Assembly (NCBI GenBank): GCA_021372295.1
Contig: JAJFUS010000034.1
Span: forward strand, 1 to 64,000
Length of the DNA stretch: 64,000 nucleotides
From: a bacterium
Lineage (GTDB): Bacteria > Armatimonadota > UBA5829
Reading direction: 5' to 3'
The translations under genes were made by a program, and so were the position numbers. Below, piece after piece: positions 1 to 8,286 of this stretch; within the stretch, counting starts at the first letter, position 1; the number at the start of each line of letters is the position of its first letter. The notes under the pieces are model-generated. The model searched no databases. It was not told the origin of the DNA and was given only the letters and a program-made list of their open reading frames with translations.

Positions 1-276
1 ATCGACCCGTGCATACCGTCTGAATGGGACTCATACAAAGTGGTCAGGCGATTCCGCCGCGCAACTTACGAAATCGAGGTAGACAATCCTGAGCATCTGT
101 CGCAGGGCGTGCGCGAGATATATGTGGACGGCAAACGCCACTATTCTTATCTCCTGCCGCTGTTTCCCGCAGGCGAGACACATCAGGTAAAGGTCGTGAT
201 GGGAGAGCCGTCCGTGACCCTTGAGGTGCAGGCCGAATTCGTCTCGGAAGAGGTCAGCGTTTCAACAGAGTCATAA
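1..276 (+). CDS. C-terminal end of a GH94 (glycosyltransferase 36) glycoside phosphorylase, 5' truncated by the window
   Basis: The reading frame is open from base 1 to the TAA at 274-276 and gives the last 91 residues. The opening residues IDPCIPSEW followed by a FRRATYEIEV stretch match the C-terminal beta-sandwich region of GH94 enzymes such as cellobiose or cyclic-glucan phosphorylases. These enzymes split beta-glucosides with phosphate to give a sugar 1-phosphate, normally in the cytoplasm. The catalytic domain lies outside the window, so the substrate cannot be read. A GTG at 40 could be mistaken for a start, but family-like sequence continues upstream of it. The family call rests on a short C-terminal stretch. 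Confidence 0.7.
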   Translation: MDPCIPSEWDSYKVVRRFRRATYEIEVDNPEHLSQGVREIYVDGKRHYSYLLPLFPAGETHQVKVVMGEPSVTLEVQAEFVSEEVSVSTES

Positions 277-280
277 TGAT

Positions 281-365
281 TTAGGGCTCTGCCCCAAACC
301 CCGCCAAAGGCTTTGCCTCTGGACTCCACCAGGAAAACAGGTTTCCTGGACCTTCTGACCCTACT
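281..365. repeat. Left half of palindromic intergenic element (family 1, copy 1)
   Basis: GGGCTCTGCCCCAAACCC is followed by a CTCTGGACTCC stretch and a CAGGAAAACAGGTTTCCTGG hairpin ending in ACCTTCTGACCC. The same order of words is found at 9251 and 35921. This copy lacks the central palindrome and the right arm. It sits between the end of the GH94 gene and the end of ftcD. Confidence 0.75.
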
Positions 366-371
366 GGTAAT

Positions 372-390
372 TTGAGGGTAAAACCCTCAA
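372..390 (-). terminator. Hairpin at the 3' end of ftcD
   Basis: TTGAGGGT, a 3-base loop and ACCCTCAA make a perfect 8-bp stem that covers the ftcD stop codon. A near-identical 9-bp hairpin lies downstream of the parvulin gene at 9422. There is no long T-run, so termination is inferred from position. Confidence 0.4.
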
Positions 391-1292
391 TACAGAACCC
401 GGCAGTCGAGTATTCTCTCCTGAGTCAGAGAGCGGCACTTCAGAGCGGACGCCGCCGCGTCCACCAAAGCCTGCTCCCGCATCGCGCCGATAAGCTCGGA
501 TTCCAGAACCTCGATCCCCATCTCACGCGCCTGCTCTTCCACAAACGAATAAACGTCCCACAGACTGACCAAATCCGGCCTGGTAATATTCGTAGAGACC
601 TGCGCAATTCCGCGCGATTCCAGATATACGCCAATCGCCTTCACGCCCAGCATCGCCTCGCCCGAATCGCGAAGCTGCCTGATTTTCGCGGCAATTACGC
701 TCGCAGCCACAACATCGCCAGTCTTAAGGTTGACATTATACGCCACCAGCGGCCCACGCGCCCCAACAACGCACGCCCCCGCAGTCGGGTGCACGGCGTC
801 CGGCCCAAGATCAGGCTCGCGACCGCCCGTCAATCCGCGCTCTCTGAGTCGCTCGAAGCCGCCTTTGCGCACATCAGCGAGGTTCACGCATTCGTCCCGC
901 AGGGCGCAGCTCTCGTAGAAATAGACTGGTACATGCAGGTTGCCGGCTATGTCTCGACCTATCGCGTGGCCAAGCTCGACCGCCTCGTCCATAGTCATAT
1001 CATCAAGAGGAACCACAGGCACAACGTCCACCGCTCCAATTCTGGGATGCCCGCCGGTGTGCTTGTTGAGGTCGATCATCTCGACTGCAACCCTCGCTCC
1101 GGCCAGAACCGATGCGCGAATATCGTCCGGCTCGCCGATAAACGTGGCGACCGAACGATTATGATCGACATCCATCGAGTAATCGACAACCCTCACCCCC
1201 GACGCCGCGTCTATAGCCGCGACAATCTTCTCCACGACTTCGCGCCGACGCCCCTCGCTGAAATTCGGAACACACTGGATTAACTTTGACAA
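387..1292 (-). CDS. ftcD: Glutamate formimidoyltransferase
   Basis: Moves the formimino group between N-formimino-glutamate and tetrahydrofolate in histidine breakdown; cytoplasmic. The product is 301 residues, the size of the transferase domain alone, without the cyclodeaminase domain of the animal fusion. It has the N-terminal CVPNFSEGRR motif, a DHNRSVATFIGEP segment and the HTGGHPRIGAVDVVP motif expected near the active site. I place the start at the TTG at 1292: GGAGG lies 8 bases upstream, and this puts the family motif right after the N terminus. A GTG at 1307 is the longer alternative. No other histidine-degradation gene is near, so a role in folate one-carbon supply is possible. A fused methyltransferase/MTHFR gene follows at 2178. 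Confidence 0.93.
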   Translation of the reverse strand: MSKLIQCVPNFSEGRRREVVEKIVAAIDAASGVRVVDYSMDVDHNRSVATFIGEPDDIRASVLAGARVAVEMIDLNKHTGGHPRIGAVDVVPVVPLDDMTMDEAVELGHAIGRDIAGNLHVPVYFYESCALRDECVNLADVRKGGFERLRERGLTGGREPDLGPDAVHPTAGACVVGARGPLVAYNVNLKTGDVVAASVIAAKIRQLRDSGEAMLGVKAIGVYLESRGIAQVSTNITRPDLVSLWDVYSFVEEQAREMGIEVLESELIGAMREQALVDAAASALKCRSLTQERILDCRVLY

Positions 1293-1357
1293 CGCACTCG
1301 CCTCCACAGTCTTCTTCTGCTCTCAGGTGCGACTTTCCTACTCCCGCCTCCAAGTGG

Positions 1358-1363
1358 TATACT
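1358..1363 (+). promoter_or_regulatory. Extended -10 promoter of panD
   Basis: TGG-TATACT is a good extended -10. No clear -35 lies 17 bases upstream. It stands just before the family-2 leader element and 116 bases before the panD start. Confidence 0.5.
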
Positions 1364-1374
1364 ATTAATGGAAA

Positions 1375-1460
1375 TTTGGAGCCCCCTGTGGGGGTTGCCA
1401 ACCTGATTCGATTGGAACCTGTCCGGTTGCGCACAATAGTCCGTCGCCGACAATATACAG
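1375..1460 (+). repeat. Leader element, family 2, copy A (upstream of panD)
   Basis: TTTGGAGCCCCC, a GGGGGTTGCC arm, TTCG, GGTTGC, AATAGT and GTCG occur in this order. The same words recur at 37784 and, more weakly, at 22749. It lies between the panD promoter and start, so it would be in the 5' UTR. It is either a structured RNA or a dispersed repeat. Confidence 0.6.
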
Positions 1461-1478
1461 TTTCTTAAGGGCATTAAG

Positions 1479-1826
1479 TTGAAACTTCTACACATCTGTA
1501 AAGGCAAAATTCATCGGGCAACCGTCACGCAGTGTGATGTGAACTACGTCGGCAGCATCACGGTCGATCAAGACCTGCTGGACGCGGCGGACATCCTCGA
1601 CGGCGAACTCGTGCATGTCTGGAACGTAAACAACGGCGAGCGCCTTGAGACCTACGCCATTCCCGCCGAGCGCGGCAGCGGAATAGTCTGCCTCAACGGA
1701 GCCGCCGCGTTGAGATGCAATGCAGGCGACAAGGTCATAATAGCGGCGTTCTGCCTCACCGACGAGCCCGTGCAACGACAAGTCGTGCTGGTGGATGATG
1801 ACAACAAAATCGTAAACAGGATATAA
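1479..1826 (+). CDS. panD: Aspartate 1-decarboxylase proenzyme
   Basis: Makes beta-alanine from L-aspartate for pantothenate and coenzyme A synthesis; a cytoplasmic tetramer. The 115-residue product is the usual size. It has the N-terminal KGKIHRATVT segment and the self-cleavage site Gly25-Ser26 inside NYVGSITVD, where the serine becomes the pyruvoyl group. The start is a TTG preceded by a TAAGG-type ribosome site. No other pantothenate gene is adjacent. The next gene starts 7 bases downstream, so the two are probably co-transcribed. The leader carries the family-2 element described at 1375. Confidence 0.96.
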   Translation: MKLLHICKGKIHRATVTQCDVNYVGSITVDQDLLDAADILDGELVHVWNVNNGERLETYAIPAERGSGIVCLNGAAALRCNAGDKVIIAAFCLTDEPVQRQVVLVDDDNKIVNRI

Positions 1827-1833
1827 CACTCAC

Positions 1834-2172
1834 ATGCTGAAATTTCTTCTATACGCATTCCGCTGGCAGCTCTCAACGCCCATCCTCTATCCGGTAGTGC
1901 AAAAATTCGGCTCGGGATTCTGGTCGGTGGCGCTTGCGAACTTGATCGGGGCGAGTATATTCTTCTGGGTCGATCGCTTTATTTTCAGCGCGAAAGTCCA
2001 GGAATGGGAGTTCATGCAGGTGGGTCGATGCCATGATTGCGGCAAATACACCGCCGTCAGACGTCTTCGCTACGATCCGCGCGGCTACGATCGCCGTGAC
2101 GACCCAGACCCCGAGTTCAGATGCAGTGAGTGCAGCAAAGCCAAGCTCAAGCAGTTGAAGATAGGTAACTAG
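1834..2172 (+). CDS. Small membrane-anchored zinc-ribbon-like protein of unknown function
   Basis: 112 residues; not recognised. Residues 1-55 hold one or two hydrophobic segments (including SVALANLIGASIFFWV) and the remainder is charged and cytosolic in appearance. Two pairs of cysteines, CHDC near residue 67 and CSEC near residue 99, could bind one zinc ion. The gene lies between panD and the methyltransferase/MTHFR gene with gaps of 7 and 5 bases, which suggests one transcript. Neighbours give no direct hint of function. Confidence 0.7.
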   Translation: MLKFLLYAFRWQLSTPILYPVVQKFGSGFWSVALANLIGASIFFWVDRFIFSAKVQEWEFMQVGRCHDCGKYTAVRRLRYDPRGYDRRDDPDPEFRCSECSKAKLKQLKIGN

Positions 2173-2177
2173 AAATC

Positions 2178-4001
2178 ATGTCCGACGCAAGAAAACTGCC
2201 CGACATATTCAGCCGACAAGTAGTCGTATTCGACGGCGCAATGGGCTCGCTTCTCGTGGAACGCGGAATCTCCCACCTGCACCCGTTTGAGGAGCTTAAC
2301 ATCTCCAGGCCGGAGATGGTCACCCAGGCGCACTCCGATTACATAACATCGGGCGCAAACGCAATCGAAACGAACACTTTCGGCGCAAACCGGTTCAATC
2401 TGGCCCGCCACGGTCTGGAAAACAAAACCTATGAAGTCAATCTCGCTGGAGCGCAGCTCGCAAGGAGCGTCGCGGGATCGAGTATCATAGTCGCGGGTTC
2501 CATCGGGCAGCCGGGCGTAAGCCTCGCCCCCATCGGGTCGGCAAGAATTGAAGATTTGCAGAGCAGTATCGAAGAGCAGGTGCGCGCACTTACGGACGGC
2601 GGGGTCGACCTGATCCTTTTTGAGACCCTTACGGATTTGAACCAGGCATCCGTCATGCTGGACACCGCGCTCGACAAATGCGGCCTGCCGATCATGGTGC
2701 AGTTCGCGATAGGAGCGGACTTCGCGACCGCATGCGGCGACAGCCTGGAAGACATCGTGGCGCGCCTTTCGGACTACCCCATAAGTTCACTTGGCGTCAA
2801 CTGCCGCGTAGGCCCGGAACAGACTCTTCTCATCGTCCAAGCTCTCCGCGAGATTTGCGAATTGCCCATCTCAGCGCAGCCCAATTCAGGCTTCCCGACC
2901 AATGTCGACGGTCGAACCCTGTTTCTTTCCGGCGCGGGATACTTTGCCGACCGTGGAGCCGAGATGGTGCAGGCGGGCGCGTCGATTGTCGGCGGTTGCT
3001 GCGGCACGTCTCCCGCCCACATTGAGGCATTGGCCGCTAAAATCAAAGGGCTTGCCAGACCCACACCGGTAAAGGTCAGAACGGCGCAAAGGAAAGAGTC
3101 GGTCTCAGTCATCGAGACATGCCGCCAGTCGCCTCTTCTGCGCAAAATGAACGGCCAGTTCGTGACTGTGGAGGTCACTCCGCCTAAAAACGCGAACTAT
3201 AAAACCCTTCTGGACAAACTGCGTCCGCTGGTCGCCGCGGGAATCACGGCGATAGACGTCACCGACAACCCGATGGCGCGCATGCACATGAGCGCGGTCG
3301 CGTTTGCGCATCTGGTTCGCGAGGAACTTGGAGTCGCAACGATTTTGCATCTCACCTGCCGCGACCTCAATCTCCTGGGCATGCATTCCACGCTATTGGG
3401 CGCTTCTGCTCTCGGAATCGACGGCATTCTGGCTCTCACCGGCGACCCTGCGAGCGTCGGCGACTACCCAGGTGCAACCTCAGTATTTGACGTCACATCA
3501 GACGGCCTCGCAAAAATTGTTTCATCGCTCAACTGTGGATTGGACTACAGCGGCAGAGACATCGGCGGGCCGACAAACTTCGCCATCGGGACGGCGTTCA
3601 ACCCGGCGGCGGATGACCTCGACCGTGAGATCGAGCGATTGGCGAATAAGCGCGAGTCAGGCGCAAATTTTCTGATGACCCAGCCGGTCTTCGACCTCGA
3701 CCCTCTGCGCAGAGCCGTCGAAAGAATTCCAAAAGAGTGGGATCTGCCGATCCTTATCGGAGTGCTTCCGCTGAGGAGTTCCAGGCACGCCGAGTTCCTT
3801 CACCACGAAGTTCCGGGCATCAACATACCCGATAATATACGCGAAACCCTCGCAAAAGCCGACCCCGAGGCCGTCAAAGTCGAAGGGGTCAAAATCGCAA
3901 GAGAGATATACATGGCGGTAAAAAATGAGTTCGGCGGGGTCTATTTTATGCCGCCATTCGACACTTTCGATGTCGTGCGACAAGTTATTGCCGGAGAGTA
4001 G
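2178..4001 (+). CDS. Bifunctional homocysteine S-methyltransferase / 5,10-methylenetetrahydrofolate reductase
   Basis: 607 residues with two enzymes in one chain, as in Bacillus YitJ. Residues 1-290 are a homocysteine S-methyltransferase domain: FDGAMGSLL at the start, and zinc-binding cysteines in GVNCR and in GGCCGTSPAHI. Residues about 320-607 are a methylenetetrahydrofolate reductase domain with EVTPPK near its start and LTGDP and FAIGTAFNP further on; it uses FAD to make 5-methyl-THF. The fusion would pair methyl-THF formation with homocysteine methylation to methionine. No cobalamin-binding domain is present, so the methyl donor for the first domain is not certain. No SAM or cobalamin riboswitch is visible upstream. 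Confidence 0.93.
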   Translation: MSDARKLPDIFSRQVVVFDGAMGSLLVERGISHLHPFEELNISRPEMVTQAHSDYITSGANAIETNTFGANRFNLARHGLENKTYEVNLAGAQLARSVAGSSIIVAGSIGQPGVSLAPIGSARIEDLQSSIEEQVRALTDGGVDLILFETLTDLNQASVMLDTALDKCGLPIMVQFAIGADFATACGDSLEDIVARLSDYPISSLGVNCRVGPEQTLLIVQALREICELPISAQPNSGFPTNVDGRTLFLSGAGYFADRGAEMVQAGASIVGGCCGTSPAHIEALAAKIKGLARPTPVKVRTAQRKESVSVIETCRQSPLLRKMNGQFVTVEVTPPKNANYKTLLDKLRPLVAAGITAIDVTDNPMARMHMSAVAFAHLVREELGVATILHLTCRDLNLLGMHSTLLGASALGIDGILALTGDPASVGDYPGATSVFDVTSDGLAKIVSSLNCGLDYSGRDIGGPTNFAIGTAFNPAADDLDREIERLANKRESGANFLMTQPVFDLDPLRRAVERIPKEWDLPILIGVLPLRSSRHAEFLHHEVPGINIPDNIRETLAKADPEAVKVEGVKIAREIYMAVKNEFGGVYFMPPFDTFDVVRQVIAGE

Positions 4002-4012
4002 TTCAGTCTACG

Positions 4013-4042
4013 GGATTTTCTTGGGGCTCTGCCCTCAAACAC
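4013..4042. repeat. Fragment of the family-1 palindromic element
   Basis: TTTTCTTGGGGCTCTGCCCT matches the left end of the elements at 9251 and 35921. The similarity stops after about 30 bases, just before the glyS ribosome site. Confidence 0.5.
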
Positions 4043-4059
4043 ATTAAGGAGATTGCAAA

Positions 4060-5388
4060 TTGGCTCAAGTTGATATGGACACCATCGTAAACCTGTGCAA
4101 GGCGCGCGGGTTTGTTTTTCAATCCAGCGAGATATACGGCGGGCTGGGCAGCACGTGGGATTACGGCCCCTTGGGCGTCGCGCTCAAACGCAATGTAAAA
4201 GACGCCTGGTGGCGCGATATGATCGCCACTCGCGACGACATCGTCGGTCTGGACGCCGCGATCCTGATGCACCCCAAAGTCTGGGAAACATCAGGTCACG
4301 TGCAGAACTTCACCGATCCGCTGGTCGATTGCAAGCAGTGCAAACAGCGTTATCGAGCCGACGACATCGAAGGCGACAAGTGCCCCGCGTGCGGCGGCCA
4401 GCTCACCGAAGCGCGACAGTTCAACTGCATGTTCAAGACCCACATGGGCCCGCTTGAGGATAGTGCAGCGGTCGTATACATGAGGCCGGAGACAGCGCAG
4501 GGAATCTTCGTGAACTTCACAAACGTCCAGCAGGCGACCCGCAAAAAGCTGCCGTTCGGCATCGGACAGATCGGCAAATCGTTCAGAAACGAGATCACCC
4601 CCGGCAACTTCACCTTCCGCACGCGCGAGTTCGAGCAGATGGAGATGGAATTCTTCTGCATGCCCGGCACCGACGACGAGTGGTTCGAGTACTGGGTGAA
4701 CCAGCGCTGGAGTTGGTATAAGAAGCTGGGCATGAAAGAAGAAAATATGCGCCTGCGTCCGCACGACCCTGCGGAACTCGCGTTTTATTCCAAGGGCACA
4801 ACCGACATAGAGTACAAATTCCCATTCGGCTGGGGCGAACTTGAGGGAATCGCGAACCGCACCAGTTACGATCTGACCAAGCACTCCGAGGGCTCTGGCA
4901 AAGACCTGACATACTTCGACGAGCCGAGCGGAGAGCACGTGACTCCATACGTAATCGAGCCCGCCGCCGGAGCCGACAGGGCAACCCTAGCGCTGCTCAT
5001 CGACGCCTACGACGTCGAAATCATCGAAAAGGGCGAAAAGAAAGACAAGCGCACCGTATTGCGGTTCAGCAAAGACCTCGCGCCGGTGAAAGCCGCCGTT
5101 ATGCCACTGCTGCGCAACAGGCCGGAGATAGTCGAGACAGCAAAGAAGCTCGCGCACGACCTGCAGCGTGTCTTCCCGACAATGTACGACGACACCGCCT
5201 CGATTGGCCGCCTTTATCGCCGTCAGGACGAGATTGGGACATTGTGGTGCATCACTGTGGACGTGCAGACGGTTGAGGAAGACAATCAGGTCACAATCCG
5301 TGACCGCGACACCATGCAGCAGATCAGGATGCCCATCGAGGGCGTGAAGCAGTATCTCAGGGACAAGCTTGAGGATGGCGACTGCTAG
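4060..5388 (+). CDS. glyS: Glycyl-tRNA synthetase, alpha2 type
   Basis: Charges tRNA-Gly with glycine. The 442-residue single-chain form is the homodimeric class II enzyme found in Archaea, eukaryotes and many Gram-positive bacteria, not the alpha2-beta2 enzyme of Proteobacteria. Motif 2 is seen in FRNEITPGNFTFRTREFEQ and motif 3 in GADRATLALL. A CxxC pair (CKQC and CPAC, about residues 88-110) resembles the zinc knuckle of the Thermus-type enzyme. The C-terminal 110 residues are the anticodon-binding domain. The start is a TTG with AAGGAG about 8 bases upstream. The gene appears to stand alone. Confidence 0.96.
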   Translation: MAQVDMDTIVNLCKARGFVFQSSEIYGGLGSTWDYGPLGVALKRNVKDAWWRDMIATRDDIVGLDAAILMHPKVWETSGHVQNFTDPLVDCKQCKQRYRADDIEGDKCPACGGQLTEARQFNCMFKTHMGPLEDSAAVVYMRPETAQGIFVNFTNVQQATRKKLPFGIGQIGKSFRNEITPGNFTFRTREFEQMEMEFFCMPGTDDEWFEYWVNQRWSWYKKLGMKEENMRLRPHDPAELAFYSKGTTDIEYKFPFGWGELEGIANRTSYDLTKHSEGSGKDLTYFDEPSGEHVTPYVIEPAAGADRATLALLIDAYDVEIIEKGEKKDKRTVLRFSKDLAPVKAAVMPLLRNRPEIVETAKKLAHDLQRVFPTMYDDTASIGRLYRRQDEIGTLWCITVDVQTVEEDNQVTIRDRDTMQQIRMPIEGVKQYLRDKLEDGDC

Positions 5389-5478
5389 TCATTTAGTATT
5401 TTAGATTTATTATTTAATGTTTGGCCCGGCGGTTGGCGTCGGGTCATCTTAGTTCAAATACGGCAGATCGACAATTCA

Positions 5479-6513
5479 ATGACCATCCGCGAACGCTACG
5501 AACAACTAGAAAAACAGATCCTCTCGCCCCACGCATCCCTCGCGTGTGAGTCGAAAGGCCGCGTTCGCCTCGAAGAGCCTGATCCAATCCGCACCGACTT
5601 CCAGCGCGACCGCGATCGCATAATCCATTGCAAATCGTTTCGCAGGCTCAAGCACAAGACACAGGTCTTCATCGACCCCGAAGAGGATCACTATCGCACA
5701 AGGCTCACACACACTCTCGAAGTCGCGCAGATAGCCAGGACAATAGCCCGGGCGCTCCGGCTCAACGAAGACCTCACAGAGGCAATCGCCCTGGGTCACG
5801 ATCTGGGCCACACACCATTCGGCCACGCGGGAGAGAAAGCGTTAAGCGAGGTGATGAACGAGTTCGTCGCTGGAAGCGGATTCAAACACTCCCAGCAGAG
5901 CCTGCGGGTCGTCGAAGTGCTGGAGAACAAAGGCCGGGGGCTGAACCTCACATTCGAAGTGCGCGACGGCATCCTTCACCACTCCAAGGGTAATGCCGAC
6001 CTGGCAATCGACTCTCGCGGCCCCGCCACTTTAGAAGGCAAGGTCGTCAAGATCAGCGACCGCGTCGCCTACGTAAACCATGACATAGACGACGCCATCC
6101 GCGCAGGGATCATCACCGAAAACGACCTGCCCAAAGAGTGCGTAGATATACTCGGACGAAGCCACTCGGACCGGATAGGCGCGATGGTCGGCGACATCAT
6201 CGAGCACAGTATCGCGCAATCTTCCATCGGAATGAGCGACCCATTCCGCAAGGCAACCAACAACCTAAAGGACTATCTCTTCGCGCAGGTTTACGGTCAA
6301 GACGTCACCGGCATAGCCGAACTGGCGCATGCAGGCGAAATGCTGAAAGACTTGTTTCGATTTTATATGTCTCACCCCAACCAGATGCCGCATCCCATTG
6401 ACGACGCCTCCGATGTTTCCATACTCGCGCGATCCGTCTGCGATTTCATATCCGGTATGACCGACCGCTATGCCCAGAAGGACTACGCCAACAGGTTCAT
6501 GAGGTGGCTGTAA
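5479..6513 (+). CDS. dgt: dGTPase-like HD-domain deoxynucleoside triphosphohydrolase
   Basis: Predicted to release triphosphate from dNTPs and so help control dNTP pools. In 344 residues the HD metal site is complete: His78, His107-Asp108, His111 and His116 lie in RLTHTLEVAQ and HDLGHTPFGHAGE. The N-terminal RTDFQRDRDRIIH and FRRLKHKTQVF segments are typical of the dGTPase-like subfamily. The length fits the short form. The start is ATG with a weak ribosome site. An ordinary sigma-70 promoter for the next gene follows at once, so this gene ends its own transcript. Substrate choice among dNTPs cannot be told from sequence. Confidence 0.92.
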   Translation: MTIRERYEQLEKQILSPHASLACESKGRVRLEEPDPIRTDFQRDRDRIIHCKSFRRLKHKTQVFIDPEEDHYRTRLTHTLEVAQIARTIARALRLNEDLTEAIALGHDLGHTPFGHAGEKALSEVMNEFVAGSGFKHSQQSLRVVEVLENKGRGLNLTFEVRDGILHHSKGNADLAIDSRGPATLEGKVVKISDRVAYVNHDIDDAIRAGIITENDLPKECVDILGRSHSDRIGAMVGDIIEHSIAQSSIGMSDPFRKATNNLKDYLFAQVYGQDVTGIAELAHAGEMLKDLFRFYMSHPNQMPHPIDDASDVSILARSVCDFISGMTDRYAQKDYANRFMRWL

Positions 6514-6543
6514 ATTGGTCGCCTGTTTTTTTCCTATGCTCAG

Positions 6544-6572
6544 TTGGCAATGGCGGATTAGCGTGATATAAT
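6544..6572 (+). promoter_or_regulatory. Sigma-70 promoter of the small zinc-ribbon gene at 6675
   Basis: TTGGCA, a 17-base spacer and TATAAT. The 5' UTR would be about 95 bases. GGAGGTG lies just before the start codon. Confidence 0.75.
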
Positions 6573-6674
6573 GAAAGTGTAATGCTTCAATAACTGCAGT
6601 TTTTCTCCTGTTCATAGCTAGTCAACAGAGTCAGACGCCGCAATATTGACAGAACATGGAGGTGTAACAAAACT

Positions 6675-7010
6675 ATGAAAACCACGATCAAATGCAACTG
6701 CGGGCAGCGCGTACTTGCCAAGGATGTCATGCAAACCGGCTATTATCTCCGTTTAATTGGTCCTAGTTTTGTATACGTCAAGTTTCGCTGTTCCCGCTGC
6801 AAGAAGCTTGGGGAGCAGTTCGTAAAGCAGGAAGATTGGGAAGAAGGCATCCTCCACGACATCCAGAGCGAGATTAAACCCGAGGAAAAGCCCAGATTCG
6901 AGAAAATGGGCAGAATCGACATCCACGAGTGCATAGACGCCCACTTCGAGCTTGAGAAGATGGACAACCTCCGCGAAATCCTCGAGGCTATAGAAGAAGC
7001 TAGAAAGTAA
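6675..7010 (+). CDS. Small zinc-ribbon protein of unknown function
   Basis: 111 residues; not recognised by name. The first half has CNC near residue 8 and CSRC near residue 39, a likely zinc site. The second half is charged and helical, rich in Glu and Lys. No signal peptide or membrane segment. The gene has its own strong promoter and is followed by a clear intrinsic terminator, so it is a single-gene transcript and probably well expressed. This supports it as a real gene despite its size. Confidence 0.8.
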   Translation: MKTTIKCNCGQRVLAKDVMQTGYYLRLIGPSFVYVKFRCSRCKKLGEQFVKQEDWEEGILHDIQSEIKPEEKPRFEKMGRIDIHECIDAHFELEKMDNLREILEAIEEARK

Positions 7011-7030
7011 GGGCGAGTTTATACGTCAGA

Positions 7031-7067
7031 AGAGAGTGGCGGCCTGAATGGCCGGCGCTCTTTTTGT
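7031..7067 (+). terminator. Intrinsic terminator of the zinc-ribbon gene
   Basis: GAG...GGCGGCC, a short loop, GGCCGGCGCTC and then TTTTTG form a GC-rich hairpin with a T-run, 20 bases after the stop codon. Confidence 0.85.
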
Positions 7068-7140
7068 TGTACGAACTCTGGATTATTCGGGCCGCCGCCG
7101 CGAAGGTATTACGTGGCTCGATGCCTAAGAATTACTCTGT

Positions 7141-7905
7141 ATGAGTACAAAGAAATGCTATCTTCTTGATATGGACGGGGTCCTGGTAAGAGGCGCCACA
7201 GCGATCCCCGGCGCGCAGTCTTTCATCGAAAGGCTCTTGAAAAACGACGCCAAATTCGCGATCCTAACAAACAACCCCATGTTTACTCCGCGCGATCTTC
7301 AGCACAGACTCGCGCTGGTGGATCTTAAGGTTCCGCACGACCGCCTCTTCACATCCGCAATGGCGACGGCTCAGTTCCTGAACACGCAGATGCCTGGCGG
7401 CTCAGCTTACGTGATCGGCGAGACCGGGCTGACCTCCGCCCTGCACGATGTCGGTTATCTGCAAACCGAGCGTGACCCGGATTATGTCGTCCTCGGCGAG
7501 ACCACCAATTACAGTTTCGAGCGCATATCCAAAGCGGTCAGGCTGGTTGCGGCGGGAGCCAGGTTCATTGCCACCAACCCCGACCCGTCCGGCCCCAGCG
7601 AGAACGGCATAGAGCCCGCGTGCGGAGCAATGGCGGCCCTCATACAGAAGGCCACCGGCATAGCTCCGTATTTCGTCGGCAAGCCCAACCCGCTTATGAT
7701 GAGAAGCGCGCTTAGATTCCTGGGAGCGCACTCGGAAGAAACCGTGATGGTCGGCGACAGAATGGACACCGACATAGTGGCTGGAATGGAAAGCGGCCTC
7801 GACACCATATTGGTGCTGACTGGCGTCACCACCACGGATATGATTACAAAGTTTCCTTACAGGCCGATGAAGGTAGTCAGTTCAGTCGCGGATATAGAAA
7901 TCTAA
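7141..7905 (+). CDS. HAD-superfamily phosphatase, NagD-like (type IIA)
   Basis: 254 residues with the HAD motifs in order: DMDGVLVRG (Asp10 nucleophile, Asp12 acid/base), ILTNN, the lysine in VGKPNP, and [16 protein letters not shown]. The C2 cap between motifs II and III is of NagD type. Such enzymes hydrolyse small phosphate esters such as nucleotides or sugar phosphates; the substrate is unknown. There is no evident ribosome-binding site before the ATG, so the mRNA may be translated with a very short leader. The gene is 35 bases upstream of the monooxygenase-like gene and probably shares its transcript. Confidence 0.9.
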   Translation: MSTKKCYLLDMDGVLVRGATAIPGAQSFIERLLKNDAKFAILTNNPMFTPRDLQHRLALVDLKVPHDRLFTSAMATAQFLNTQMPGGSAYVIGETGLTSALHDVGYLQTERDPDYVVLGETTNYSFERISKAVRLVAAGARFIATNPDPSGPSENGIEPACGAMAALIQKATGIAPYFVGKPNPLMMRSALRFLGAHSEETVMVGDRMDTDIVAGMESGLDTILVLTGVTTTDMITKFPYRPMKVVSSVADIEI

Positions 7906-7940
7906 AACTCTCCATTATCAACTATTTGAGGAGACAAGCG

Positions 7941-8258
7941 ATGTATGTGACTTTGGTCTATGTTCAGGTCAAGCCCGAGCACGTGGACGACTTCAAAGAA
8001 GCGACGCTGGAAGTCGCGAAGGAGTCGTCAAACGAACCGGGAAACATCAGATTCGATCTGCTGCAATCCAGGCAGAGTCCGTGCCATTTCGTGCTCTACC
8101 AAGGATATGAGTCCTCCGATGACGCCGCCGCGCACAAAGGCTCTCCGCACTATCTGCATTGGCGGGATCGCGTGGCCGGCTGGATGGCGGCTCCCAGGGA
8201 AAGCGCCGATTACGAGGGGCTGCAGCCGAGTCACGACTTTTGGGTAAGTGACAAATAA
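7941..8258 (+). CDS. Antibiotic-biosynthesis-monooxygenase (ABM) domain protein
   Basis: 105 residues forming a single ABM ferredoxin-like fold. The start MYVTLVYVQVKPEHVDDFK, the NEPGNIRFDLLQ strand and the Y.SSDDAAAHKGSPHYLHW segment are typical of the LsrG/YgiN branch. These proteins act as dimers on quinones or small signal molecules; the substrate here is unknown. ATG 7941 is chosen over a TTG at 7926 because GAGGAG stands 7 bases before it. The downstream metalloprotease gene starts 28 bases later. Confidence 0.85.
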   Translation: MYVTLVYVQVKPEHVDDFKEATLEVAKESSNEPGNIRFDLLQSRQSPCHFVLYQGYESSDDAAAHKGSPHYLHWRDRVAGWMAAPRESADYEGLQPSHDFWVSDK

Positions 8259-8286
8259 TACCCTGCCACTTACGGGAGGACTGACA

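Noticed and set aside
372-1283. 303-codon open frame on the + strand opposite ftcD
   Set aside because: It lies fully inside ftcD, has no family-like motif, and the ftcD motifs are clear. Long antisense frames are common here because of codon use.
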